Assembly (NCBI RefSeq): GCF_000264055.1
Contig: NZ_AJXL01000006.1
Span: forward strand, 1-63,293
Direction: 5' to 3'
Source: Flavobacterium sp. ACAM 123
GTDB lineage: Bacteria > Bacteroidota > Bacteroidia > Flavobacteriales > Flavobacteriaceae
Length of the DNA: 63,293 nt
Shown: positions 11,890 through 22,022 of the stretch, piece after piece
Position numbering within the stretch: the first letter of the stretch is position 1
Layout: every line of letters starts with the position of its first letter
Notes under the pieces: generated by a model
The model's database searches: none
What the model was told of the DNA's origin: nothing
What the model saw: the letters and a program-made list of their open reading frames with translations, nothing else
Position numbers and translations under genes: made by a program

Positions 11890-14235
11890 TTATCTTTTTA
11901 AAGAAAAATGGCCTTTTATGATTTTTCCATCTTCAAATGTTAAATTAAACCAATAATCATCAGCAGCTAATAGACGTCCATTAAATGTGCCGTTCCATCC
12001 CACACTTGTAGGACTTATTTCTTTCAGTAACTTTCCATAGCGATTAAATATGGTTATCGTGGATTTTGGTAATAGATCTAAGTTTTCAATATTCCAATTA
12101 TCATTATAACCATCTCCGTTAGGGGTAAAGTATCTAGGATAATCCAATACATAGAAGACAAAAGGAGTTGATATACCACAACCATTTTTATCTCTGGCAT
12201 AGGCGATATAGGTTCCTGCGGCTACTCCTTCAAATTGAGGATTATCCTGAAAATAGGAACCATCAATTGAAAATTCGTAATCTCCTGGCCCTGTATATTC
12301 TATTAACACTGAATTTTCATTTCCTGCGAAATCATTTATTGTAGTTCCGTTTATGGTTGCAATTCCCGAAGCAGTTATATAAAAGTTTTTAGTTGCTGCA
12401 CATCCGTTTGAATTGCGAACTGTAACGGAATAATCACCAGGTGAAGTTACCGTTATTGAATTTGTTGTTTCACCGGTATTCCATAAGTAGCTGACGAATC
12501 CCGTAGCGACTGATATCTTTATCGTATTTCCGTTGCATAAACTTGAGTTTGAATCTTGGAAGTTTGGAGGGCTAAACTTATCTATAATTAGTGTAATAGG
12601 GGTAATGGCATAACAATCGGGGCCATTTATGATTCTCGCAAAAATAGTTTGCTGATTGGGAGTCGTATTTTTGAATGCATTTGGGAGCACATTGTTTTGT
12701 GAAACAGCATCATTTGAATTTAAATAATATTCGACAACTAATCCTACCGGCAATCCACTCAAAATCTGGGGTGTTACTTGTGAGTTTAGGTCAAAAAGAA
12801 ACAATCCGTCTTGACGCGCATCTGTGTCACAGGTCGTAAAGGGATTTTGCAGAGCAATAGTTGTGTTAGAGACTTGTAGCGTTAATTCGGCATAATTCAC
12901 GCAACCATAGCTATTTGTAATTTTGCCAAAGAGGATTTGGTTTTGAGATTTGTTTACATAGGTTGTAGGATTTGGAATCGGATTTATGCTCCCTATCGCT
13001 GCGGATAAACTTTCGTAATAAAAAATGGCAGGTAAAGAGGAATCATTATTTTTTATAATCGCATCCGCTTTTGTCAAGTCAAAAGTTGAGATTTCGTCTC
13101 CATTATCATCGCATTGGACTAAAATTGTATTATTCAATACTGTTTGAGGAGTGTATTCAATTTTTATTTCGCCCGAAGTGATACAATTAGTGGCGACTAA
13201 TTCTACTTTGTAAATCCCGGGACCGGTAGCGGTATAAGAGGCTTGAGACTCATCAGAGATAGGAGTAGTAGAGTTGTCTCTATACCATCTGTAAGTATTT
13301 GATGTAGGTAGGTTTGTATTTATGATATAACTCTCTCCAAAACAGATGCTGTTATTGGTGGCCAGTAGCCGATCCATACCTAAATCTATTTTAGATTTGA
13401 AACTACCCGCTTCGAGGAAAATAGCAGAATCATAATAGGTAAGCCCGCCATCGCTATTGTCATCTGCGATTACTAATTTAATATGGTATATAGCTCCCGC
13501 GGTAACATTTGTTTGTGCAGTTAATACTTGAGTTTGCCCCGCATAATTAATCGGACTTGAATTCGTTAGAGAGGTGTTTAATTGACCAAAATATGATTCG
13601 TTTATTGCAGGGCAGGACTTCGTCGTTCCGAAGCTATCCGTGAAACTGATCGCTGGATGTATGTTTGTGGAGGAAACAGGAGTTGAAGTCAGTGGGATTA
13701 CTGCTAAATTCTTGTAATTGTCCGTACTTCTTTTTTCTTTTATTAAAAATGCAAATCCATCAGAATACAGGCAAGGGAATTCATCTTGATATTCATTCGA
13801 GGCAAATATGTAATTAAAACTGATGAAATTGGTCAAAGGCATGAAATCAAATTCTAAAACCGTGGCATTTATGGAGGTGATCCCTAATGCTTGATCTAAA
13901 TCAGTATCACCTCCCCATCTCGTATCTCCACCTCCTCGATTTCTAATGAACGGTCCAATCGAATTAGTACTACTCCAAGTGCTTAAAACAATACCTGCTG
14001 TAAATGGAAAATTACCTCCTTGATTATTAAAATAGCCATAACTATTTTGTCCAGCAGTAAAATTATCTCCTCTAACATCAAAGTTAGAAGTAGTGGCGCA
14101 AGTGCTGTTGTTTGTCAGTATATTTACAAGACCTTGTGCGGTATAGGCATCGTTTACCGTTATTGATTGCGCACTTCCCATCATGGGGATACAGCAGAGA
14201 AAAATACAAAGGGTTGTTGTTTTTATAAATTCCAT
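11890..14235 (-). CDS. Choice-of-anchor L domain surface protein with T9SS type B sorting domain
   Basis: 781 residues. A signal peptide (TTTLCIFLCCIPMMGSAQ) precedes a choice-of-anchor L domain in the first ~270 residues, typified here by FPFTAGIVLSTWSS, the acidic DLDQALG and EFDFMPLTNFISFNYIFASNEY. Ig/PKD-like modules follow, and the type B sorting domain closes the protein (YFTPNGDGYNDNWNIENLD, FNRYGKLLKE, GWNGTFNG, ADDYWF, GHFSLKR). It starts 15 bases after the stop of the ABC permease upstream and ends 24 bases before the next surface gene, so it is likely the first surface protein of an operon. Export by Sec and then T9SS is inferred from the family. The ligand is unknown. Confidence 0.9.
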   Translation of the reverse strand: MEFIKTTTLCIFLCCIPMMGSAQSITVNDAYTAQGLVNILTNNSTCATTSNFDVRGDNFTAGQNSYGYFNNQGGNFPFTAGIVLSTWSSTNSIGPFIRNRGGGDTRWGGDTDLDQALGITSINATVLEFDFMPLTNFISFNYIFASNEYQDEFPCLYSDGFAFLIKEKRSTDNYKNLAVIPLTSTPVSSTNIHPAISFTDSFGTTKSCPAINESYFGQLNTSLTNSSPINYAGQTQVLTAQTNVTAGAIYHIKLVIADDNSDGGLTYYDSAIFLEAGSFKSKIDLGMDRLLATNNSICFGESYIINTNLPTSNTYRWYRDNSTTPISDESQASYTATGPGIYKVELVATNCITSGEIKIEYTPQTVLNNTILVQCDDNGDEISTFDLTKADAIIKNNDSSLPAIFYYESLSAAIGSINPIPNPTTYVNKSQNQILFGKITNSYGCVNYAELTLQVSNTTIALQNPFTTCDTDARQDGLFLFDLNSQVTPQILSGLPVGLVVEYYLNSNDAVSQNNVLPNAFKNTTPNQQTIFARIINGPDCYAITPITLIIDKFSPPNFQDSNSSLCNGNTIKISVATGFVSYLWNTGETTNSITVTSPGDYSVTVRNSNGCAATKNFYITASGIATINGTTINDFAGNENSVLIEYTGPGDYEFSIDGSYFQDNPQFEGVAAGTYIAYARDKNGCGISTPFVFYVLDYPRYFTPNGDGYNDNWNIENLDLLPKSTITIFNRYGKLLKEISPTSVGWNGTFNGRLLAADDYWFNLTFEDGKIIKGHFSLKR

Positions 14236-14250
14236 AGACTAGTAAAGATA

Positions 14251-15087
14251 CTATAAATCTCTGTTTTTCAATAATTTATAAGATAATAATAGGAATATAA
14301 TTGACCATGATAACACAATTAATAGTGATGAAAAATGAATACTGTAGTCTTTAATACTGTCTACTCCAATTTGAGTACCGATAGTTTTTATAACTGATAA
14401 TCTGGAAAATGGCTCAACTATCAAATTTGACATTGACTCTAGCGGAAAAAATTGAGTTATATAATCAGCGGTTTTATTATCTGGGAAAATTTTGAAATTC
14501 AAAATACCTTTGGCAATTCCCTCTATAATGTTCCAAACCAACAGAAACCCAAGGGCAAATGCAGATCGCTTCACCAGTATGCCCAAAAATAAACAAAAGG
14601 AGAAAAAGCCAACTAATTTGACAAAGAACGCCACTAAATAACCCATTTCAGAAAAGACTATAGATAACTCTGTATAAGAAGAAAAGACAAACCCCAATAT
14701 TAAACTCATGACGAACACAAAAACAGTAGAGCAAAAAGAAAAGAGGAGTACGGTCAGAAATTTAGACAAAATGAACTCCTTTTTACTCAAACCGTCAATC
14801 AGGTTTTGTTTTAAAGTACCGTAACTGTACTCATTTGCCATCATGGATACGATAACAATAGCTAAAAATAATTTTAGAATGGCAGCAATATAAGTGTTGA
14901 AGTGCCAAATGAAAGGGAAGTTGAATATACCCATTTCAGCAAGATGAATTTTAAAAAAACCAATGTCAAACTTTATGGATGCAGTCATCGCTATAAAAGA
15001 AAGTAAAATGAAATAGGTCAACGTCAAAACCCGACTTGCTTTGTTCATCCATATTTTTTGCAATTCAATCGATAATAATCTTTTCAT
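14251..15087 (-). CDS. ABC-2 type transporter permease
   Basis: About 278 residues with six predicted membrane spans (for example VLTLTYFILLSFIAMTA, VLLFSFCSTVFVFVMSLILG, AFFVKLVGFFSFCLFLGILV, SLLIVLSWSIIFLLLS). This is the layout of ABC-2 family permeases of gliding, antibiotic or copper-type exporters. I prefer the ATG giving MKRLLSIELQKIW, 5 bases after the stop of the ATPase gene; an upstream in-frame ATG would overlap that gene by 26 bases. The ATPase partner is immediately upstream on the same strand. Substrate unknown. It lies directly ahead of three T9SS surface-protein genes, but that does not prove a functional link. Confidence 0.87.
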   Translation of the reverse strand: MKRLLSIELQKIWMNKASRVLTLTYFILLSFIAMTASIKFDIGFFKIHLAEMGIFNFPFIWHFNTYIAAILKLFLAIVIVSMMANEYSYGTLKQNLIDGLSKKEFILSKFLTVLLFSFCSTVFVFVMSLILGFVFSSYTELSIVFSEMGYLVAFFVKLVGFFSFCLFLGILVKRSAFALGFLLVWNIIEGIAKGILNFKIFPDNKTADYITQFFPLESMSNLIVEPFSRLSVIKTIGTQIGVDSIKDYSIHFSSLLIVLSWSIIFLLLSYKLLKNRDL

Positions 15088-15091
15088 TTTT

Positions 15092-16006
15092 TTAGTTTTT
15101 AAGTGTTGGTTTAGCATTTTTTGTCAATTCTAAAAATTGCTCTTCCAAACTGTGTTGGCGTTTTACCAAATGACTTAGATTAATGTTTTTCTCACAAAGG
15201 AATTTATTTAATTCGGCGGCCTGTAGTGGACTTTTTAGATAGACAAAAACCTTTCCTTCCTCGTGCTTGATGCTCTCTATGGCAGGATGCGTTTTTAAAA
15301 CTTGGATCAAGGCTTCAGAATCTTCCGCTTGTAGTTCAAAGAAACCCTCATTAGAAGACATTCCATGCACACTACCGGAATATAAAACGATTCCTTTACT
15401 TAATACTAAAACATGGGTGCACACTTTTTCGACTTCATCTAATAAATGAGAGGCAAGCAAAATAGTGGTTCCCAGCGCGGCAATGTTTTTTATGATATCC
15501 CTAATTTGACGGATTCCCTGCGGGTCTAAACCATTAGTGGGTTCGTCTAAAATTAATATTTCGGGATCATTTAGTAGAGCAGAGGCAATTGCTAAACGTT
15601 GTTTCATCCCTAAAGAAAAAGTACTAAATCTACTGTCTTTTCTTTCATCTAAACCTACAAGTTGCAGTTTTTCGAGAATTTTAGCATAACTAATATCTTT
15701 GATTTTGCAAACTAGCCTTAGGTTTTCCTGTGCCGTCATATAAGGGTAGAAATTGGGTCTTTCGATAATTGCCCCCACTTTTTTCAACGCATCATGGGTT
15801 TCTATTTTTCCGTCAAACCAGCTGTATTCGCCTGAGGTTTTATTCACAACATTTAAAACAATTCCAAGTGTTGTCGATTTTCCGCTTCCGTTTGGCCCTA
15901 AAATACCATAAACGTGGCCTTTTTTTATTTCGAAAGAAATATCTTTTAAAGCTTGAACGCTTCCGTAGCGTTTGCTGAGATTTTTAATAGAAAGGATGGT
16001 TTCCAA
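15092..16006 (-). CDS. ABC transporter ATP-binding protein
   Basis: 304 residues with a full nucleotide-binding domain: Walker A GPNGSGKSTT near residue 40, the signature in FSLGMKQRLAIA, Walker B ILILDEPTNGLDP, and the switch His in LLASHLLDEVEKVC. The C-terminal ~80 residues are the regulatory extension common in ABC-2 exporter ATPases. It pairs with the permease encoded 5 bases downstream. The two would form a 2+2 exporter in the inner membrane. Family assignment is firm; substrate is not determinable from sequence. Confidence 0.95.
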   Translation of the reverse strand: METILSIKNLSKRYGSVQALKDISFEIKKGHVYGILGPNGSGKSTTLGIVLNVVNKTSGEYSWFDGKIETHDALKKVGAIIERPNFYPYMTAQENLRLVCKIKDISYAKILEKLQLVGLDERKDSRFSTFSLGMKQRLAIASALLNDPEILILDEPTNGLDPQGIRQIRDIIKNIAALGTTILLASHLLDEVEKVCTHVLVLSKGIVLYSGSVHGMSSNEGFFELQAEDSEALIQVLKTHPAIESIKHEEGKVFVYLKSPLQAAELNKFLCEKNINLSHLVKRQHSLEEQFLELTKNAKPTLKN

Positions 16007-16277
16007 AATGTTCGTTTTTATATTATTTATAGGACGAGTAAAATAAGGAATTGTTACCGTTTTATCAAAATTAGTTTGCTGCCCGATTTCCCTTATTGTC
16101 TTTGATGTCTGTATTTAAAGTAGGAATTGTGTGTAGTGTAGATTAATTATTAGCTACGGAGTACGCTGCTGTTAAAGCGACTAATTTTATTGATTATGGG
16201 TCAGCCTACTTGTCTCTTTTGCTTCGTTAAAAACTAAGAAGTTTAGGTTTTATTATCTATTTACCTTTAAATTGATG
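16007..16277. other. Intergenic region between divergent genes
   Basis: About 270 bases between the ABC ATPase (leftward) and the next gene (rightward). It has several in-frame stops in all readings and no recognisable RNA gene. It presumably holds both promoters; only the rightward -7 box is clear. Confidence 0.5.
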
Positions 16278-16285
16278 TAAATTTG
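16278..16285 (+). promoter_or_regulatory. Promoter -7 box of the kinase-like gene
   Basis: TAAATTTG matches TAnnTTTG perfectly, 16 bases before the start codon. Confidence 0.55.
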
Positions 16286-16301
16286 CAGTAAATTCACCCT
16301 A

Positions 16302-17366
16302 ATGAGCGATTCTGAAGTACTATTTAAAAAACCCACTTACCCTATAAATCAATCCCTTTCTGATTATTTAGGACGTTTTGATCGTATTTCAAAAGTACCT
16401 ATAGTTTATGATGATCTATTGCGTTTTTCAGGTTTTATAAATGTCTACGATAAGCAGGATGAAGACACCTTATGGATCAGGGTTTATTATAATGAATTTG
16501 AAAGAATGGAAATTGATCTGACTTTAAAAAAGATTTATTCGCTCTTGCATTCGGATGGGAATTTAGATATTATTAAGTTCTTGAATATCGATTCTATCGA
16601 TTATTGCACTTTTGGGAATTCGAAGCCTTTTCGAATAAAAGTGAGAAACATTTTAAATGATAATTACACTCATTTTTATGTCAAAAAAGCGGATGCTTCA
16701 CGAGTTTATGGTCTGGAATTAGAGCACATTCTATCTCCTGATAAAATTAACTTTTTAGTATATGAGGATACCTTAGTTGAAGAACACATAATGGGAATTG
16801 CTGGAGATGTATTTATAAAAACACTTTTAGATGATTGTAGTGAAACCGAAAAATCACAGATAGCAAAAGAATTTGTTAAGTTTAATGAGCGATGTATGAT
16901 ACGACTTCTAGGTGACATGAGGTCTTATAACTACGTAATTGTACCGATTCATGATTTTGATCAGGTAGTCTATAGAATTCGCCCTATCGATTTCGATCAG
17001 CAATGTTATGAAGGGAATTTTAAGATATATAGACCTCAATTCTTCAAAGAGAATTATCCTATGGTAAAATTAGTCAAAGATAGATTGCAGGATAGCTCGA
17101 TTGAACAATATAAAAATGAAGAACGAGCGGTGCTAGCCAAAAGAATTCTTTCGGCAGAAACTCGTATTAAAAGATTATTAAAAATTATGGGAAATGATCT
17201 TATTGCACCTGATGCGCATGTGCAAAGGTTAAAAGATGATTTGTACTTATTTACGAATGATTTGAACTTTAAAAATGCCAAGAGAATGGGGAATGTTTTA
17301 ACCGCCGCCTTCCGATTTGTTACCAGAAACTATAAAAACGCTAATTTATTTAAGCCTGGTTTTTAA
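16302..17366 (+). CDS. Conserved hypothetical protein with kinase-like motif
   Basis: 354 residues, no signal peptide and no membrane segment, so probably cytoplasmic. I do not recognise a named family. Midway, GDMRSYNYVIVPI followed by RIRPIDFDQQ has the spacing of an aminoglycoside-phosphotransferase or Kdo-kinase style catalytic loop plus metal-binding DFD. The N-terminal half is mixed alpha/beta with many charged residues. The C-terminal ~100 residues are helical and basic (RILSAETRIKRLLKIM). A perfect -7 box precedes it, and it stands as a single gene or pairs with the lipoprotein gene 39 bases downstream. Function is undetermined; the kinase idea is a motif-level inference only. Confidence 0.75.
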   Translation: MSDSEVLFKKPTYPINQSLSDYLGRFDRISKVPIVYDDLLRFSGFINVYDKQDEDTLWIRVYYNEFERMEIDLTLKKIYSLLHSDGNLDIIKFLNIDSIDYCTFGNSKPFRIKVRNILNDNYTHFYVKKADASRVYGLELEHILSPDKINFLVYEDTLVEEHIMGIAGDVFIKTLLDDCSETEKSQIAKEFVKFNERCMIRLLGDMRSYNYVIVPIHDFDQVVYRIRPIDFDQQCYEGNFKIYRPQFFKENYPMVKLVKDRLQDSSIEQYKNEERAVLAKRILSAETRIKRLLKIMGNDLIAPDAHVQRLKDDLYLFTNDLNFKNAKRMGNVLTAAFRFVTRNYKNANLFKPGF

Positions 17367-17405
17367 TCATTAAAAGAGGTTTTTTTATCACGTAATTTTC
17401 GAAAA

Positions 17406-18284
17406 ATGAGAAACCAAAGCTGGATCTTAGTATTGTCAATATTGTTATTATCTTGCAAGCAAAACTTTAGCGTAATAACTTCATTATACGCATTTCCTAA
17501 AAAATTAAAAGAAGTCTCAGGAATAACTTATATCCCGGAATCTAAGCTGCTTTGGGTTATTGAAGATAGTGGCAATGCCAACAAAATTTATGGGTTAAAC
17601 CCAAAGGGAAAACTCGAAAAAAGCATCACCATCCAGAATGCTGAAAATATCGATTGGGAAGAGATCACTAAGGATAAAGAAGGAAATTTATATATAGGGG
17701 ATTTTGGGAATAATGAAAATAAAAGAGAAGACTTATGCATTTATAAAATTGCAAAAGACTCTTTGTTAAACAATACAACTAATTCGTCTTATAAAGTCTC
17801 ATTTGAGTACCCTGAACAAAAAAAATTTCCACCAAAGAAAAAGAATCTTTTATATGATGTAGAATCTTTTTTTGAGTTTGAAAATAATTTTTATCTCTTC
17901 ACTAAAAATAGAAGTTCTAAGTTTGATGGCACGACACTCTTGTATAAAGTCCCAAATAAAGCGGGCTTTCATCAGGCTAAATTGCTTGGAGAATTTAAAA
18001 CGGGTGGTAGCTTTGAAAACAATGCCATTACGAGTGCAACAATAAGTCCAGATGCCTCTAAGGTACTTCTCTTATGTCATAGTAAAGTTTGGCTTTTTCA
18101 AAATTTCACTGCAGATAATTTTTTAGCAGGAGAAGTAAGCGAACTCAGACTAAATCATTTTTCGCAAAAAGAGGCTATTTGCTTTAAAGACAATTCAACA
18201 CTATTGATTGCAGATGAAAAGAACAAAAACACAGGCGGCTTCGTCTATGAAACAACTTTACAAAGGCTAGAAGCCAAACCCTAA
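17406..18284 (+). CDS. Lipoprotein with SdiA-regulated-like beta-propeller
   Basis: 292 residues starting with a lipoprotein signal (LVLSILLLSCKQ, with Cys as the lipidation site). The rest is made of propeller-like repeats: SGITYIPESKLLWVIEDSG, ENIDWEEITKDKEGNLYIGD and FGNNENKREDLCIYKI. This pattern resembles the SdiA-regulated/esterase-like-phytase propeller families. It should sit in the periplasm or outer membrane. Its last 18 bases overlap the 3' end of the phosphatase/barrel gene on the other strand, a tail-to-tail arrangement. The substrate is unknown; calling it a phytase or phosphodiesterase would go beyond the evidence. Confidence 0.75.
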   Translation: MRNQSWILVLSILLLSCKQNFSVITSLYAFPKKLKEVSGITYIPESKLLWVIEDSGNANKIYGLNPKGKLEKSITIQNAENIDWEEITKDKEGNLYIGDFGNNENKREDLCIYKIAKDSLLNNTTNSSYKVSFEYPEQKKFPPKKKNLLYDVESFFEFENNFYLFTKNRSSKFDGTTLLYKVPNKAGFHQAKLLGEFKTGGSFENNAITSATISPDASKVLLLCHSKVWLFQNFTADNFLAGEVSELRLNHFSQKEAICFKDNSTLLIADEKNKNTGGFVYETTLQRLEAKP

Positions 18285-21200
18285 ACCGAAAGTGATACGC
18301 CCTTGATCATCATCAGCACTTTTAAAATAAGTGAGCCTTGTTGTTATGGTGCTGAGCCCATTAAGCCAGATACCACCACCGACCGATTGATGCCATTTAT
18401 TGGAGATTTCATCATCTAACCAAACTCTCCCATAATCAAAACCACCAAAGACCCCATAAGACATAGGAAGGATACTGTTACTAATATCCCCTATTTCATA
18501 TCTAATATCGCTGCTTTGAAAAAAAGATTGATTTCCTACAAAACGTTGGTTTCTAAAGCCTCTTAAATCATAGTCACCACCTAAAGTTGCTCCTTGATAA
18601 AATTCATAATTATTGTTAAAGATTGCTTTTCCTTTGATTAGGGTTGCTAGTACAAGTTTTCCTTTAGAATCAATTCTATGGTTAAAATTAAGTTTAGATT
18701 CTATAGTAGGGAAGTTGCTTTTACTTTCGGCAAGGTTTATGTTCCAACTTCCGCCTATTGAGAATCCCATTCCCATAGTTGGTAAAGAAGGATTGTCGTA
18801 GTTTTCATAGCTATATTTTATGCTGGCTCCAGCAAATTGTTGACTCTTAAAAATCCTTGGGTTTACACTGTTTGGAATTGCTAAAAAACGATTGTTTGTC
18901 TGTTCTACATCAAAGCTCTCAAAAGAGGTTTGAAAAAGCAAAGTGCTTCCATAAAGCCCTGTTTTTTTAACTTGAGGTATTAATTTGAGCATTCTTATGC
19001 GCACTCTATTATAATCCATTCCATTTAGCTCGTCATTGTTAAGACTGTTATTTCCATAGCCAAAATAGTTGATAGCAAAATTAGGACTAGTGATTTGAGA
19101 TTCTAAATTAAAGTCCCAGTTCCCCATTGCTTTAGGCACATGAAGGCTGTATAATAGTTCAAATCCTTCTGTGGCAAAATAATAATTAGTTGTAAGCGTA
19201 TGTTTTCTAGTATAGGGATTTTGGTTAAAATGATTAACAGTATAGTTTGTAACAAGTCCAATTTTTATCCCATCATCAGGATTAAAACCAATATTTGGTA
19301 GACCTGAAAAAGCATTGTATTTTGGTTTTCTAAAATCATATAAATTTGCTGTATAATCATCAGTTAATACTTTAGTTGTTTTTGAGTCAACAGTGTACGT
19401 ATTTATTTTTGATTTAAAATCAATGATTTTAGTGTTTTGTCCATTTGCAATGGTGTATATATCGTGGTTTTGTCCGCCAATGAGTCTGATGTTTATACTT
19501 GATTTTTTATTGCCTGTAACTTCAAACTCATCGTCATCATCTAAGCCATATACCCATATATTCTTAGTTTTAGAATCATTGAATGTTTTAGTATACACTA
19601 ATTCATCCCCCTCGTTTTTTATTCGATAATAACTAACTTCAATTTTACCTTTAGCGACATGATTAATTATAAATTTGTCGTCTTTGTGGGTACCAACAAT
19701 TAAAACAGTTTTTGTAATACACGGTTGTAATTGTTTGCATATTTTACTAACTGTGCTCTTCTTGATTTTATATTTTCTTTGATCTTAGCTATAGTTTCGT
19801 CCTGAGCTTCTTTAGGTAAGTTATCAAAAGCATGATCAATGGCTTCATCAGAGAGGTGCTCTTGAATGTATTTAGCTTGCTTGATCCAGTCTTTTTCGGT
19901 CGCTTTTCTTAAAAAAGCAAGGTCTAAGGGATAGGGTTCCCTATTAAACCATTTTACGTTTTTAATGTCATTCTTAAAGGTTTGCATGTGGCGAAGCGGC
20001 GGAATAGTCATTAAGATAGAAAGCAATGCGCCATCAAATTTTGAGAAAGCTTGGTCTCTGTCACGTGGAATAGGCCTGTAAAGAACTTGGTCCTTTTTTT
20101 TGTATTCAGCCCAACGCCATTGGTCATAATGTCGGTCCCAGTCCCCAACGAGCATGTCAAATAGACGAGCTTTTATGTATTCGTTTTCGTCAACGGTATA
20201 TTTTTCATCCTTATGTAAGTTTTTTAGTAAATCTTCTGTACTAATGATATCATCAGGCTTTCCAAAGGTGTCTAAGTCTTTTTGACTTTCCGAAGGACGC
20301 TCTTCAACTAAATACAATTCATTGCCAAATTCAGTATTAAAGAGGCCTAATGTTTTTTGTTTTGGAATATAATACAAATGGGGATTTGTGTGTAAAACAC
20401 CAATTTCATCGGCTAAATTACCAACGCCTAGTGGAGCGTAAGGATGCGATGTAGTATAAAAATCATATAGGAAACTTTCGGCATAAGTGTTTTTAAATTC
20501 AGTCGCTATGTATTGATCTTTAAAGGCAACATTTTGTAAAAAACGGCCAACACTTTTCTTTACAGCACGCATTACGTATTCTTTGCCGTCTGGATCAGTT
20601 AGTCGTAAAGATATAGTTTGATGACCGCCACCAGCTCTTTTTGGCGTTAAACCACCGTATAGCGTGTCTAGGGATGCTGTTTTAGAATTAATTAAAGTAC
20701 CATAAATTTTGCGGTAATGAGAACCAAAAATAAGATTATGAATACTACTTTTATCAGTCATTTCTGGGCTATACACTGATGTTTTCACGGTAGAAGGAAA
20801 GTGGTTTGCATATTCAACTTTGATTTTTTCCTTCGGAGAAAGTACCGTTTTCTTCAAAAGTAGTTGGGTTTCATTGTTTTCTCTACCGAAAAAGGTGACC
20901 GTTGTTTCTCCGTTTTCATATGCGTCTAAGATCGCGAAACCATTTTTTCCGTAGGAGAAATCATTTGCATTAATAGCTCTTGCTGCCGTAGATTTTGATC
21001 CCGCACCACTAATGATTTGTTTAATGTTATTGCTTTCAATATATTGCAAATTATGGTCGTGACCTGATACTACAATTACATTATCTTGACCTCGTAAAAG
21101 GGTTTTGATCCGTTTTACAAAAGCAGTATATTGTTTGTTTTGGATGTCTTGAGGACTTGCTCCTGTCGTTTTTCTTAATAGATTAATAAATGAGCCAATA

Positions 21201-21997
21201 ACGGGTAGCGGAATGTTCTTTTCTAATGGGAAAATTTGTTTTTTTAAAGAAAATTGTCCTCCATGGCTGCCATTACTCATCAATGGATGATGCATGGCTA
21301 GGATGATTGTTTTGTCTTCGTTTTTAGTCAAGATACTTTCTAATTCTTCAAAAAAAGCTTCCCTACTTTTAATAGAACAACCATCATTTATTATTGGGGT
21401 TTTGTCCCAGTTTTCAAGGAACCATTGGCTGTCAACAGTAATAAGTAGTAGATTATCATTGATTTTCTCATCATTAATAGGGCAGCCTTTTCGCGGGGAG
21501 AATGATTCTTTATCATCAAAGTAAGCTGTAACTATTTCTTCTTGTCTTTCTAGTCCTTTTATGCCATTGTACCAGTCATGATTTCCTGGAATAAATATAG
21601 TTTTACCCTTGAAATTTGTCGAAATTTTTAATTGGGATTCTATTTTATTGTAAGCGATTTTATAATTTATTTTGTCTTCCTTTGGCGGCATTCCCTTTGG
21701 ATAGATATTATCACCTAAAAAGAGCAGTGTACTGTTTTTAGTGGCTAGAACAAGTTTTTCATGTAACGCGTTTAATACGTTTTTAGCCTTTTCTTCATCA
21801 GCATTACCTGCATCACCAATTAAAAAGAAAGTATGCGCAATTTTTGAAGTATCGGTTGTGTTAATAGCGAGCGGGTTTTTAGTCTTATCTCCAAATTGTG
21901 TGTGATGTGTCGCACAAGATTGTAATAAAATTAAAAATAAAGCTAGAGAATGGTATATTTTATTTTTGAACAAACGATTATCCGAAAACAATTTCAT
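18267..21997 (-). pseudogene. Metallophosphoesterase fused to outer-membrane beta-barrel, frameshifted
   Basis: Together the two frames encode about 1240 residues. The first 765 start with a lipoprotein signal (LALFLILLQSCATH). A calcineurin-like phosphatase follows with all metal motifs: FFLIGDAGNAD, LFLGDNIYP, PGNHDWYNG, ILAMHHPLMS and VSGHDHNLQY. After a middle domain (DMLVGDWDRHYDQWRW, RPIPRDRDQAF) that frame ends at KLF. The next frame begins with KTVLIVGTHKDDKF and continues into a BamA/TamA-like barrel ending in FGLGFGF with a terminal Phe. The break lies at five T on the plus strand (19709-19713); six would restore the frame. The N-terminus would be lipid-anchored and the C-terminus an outer-membrane barrel. 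It starts only 25 bases from the divergent HD-PycTM gene. Frame loss may be real or an error. Confidence 0.85.
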
Positions 21998-22022
21998 AGT
22001 TTAGTGGTATAAAAATTTACTT

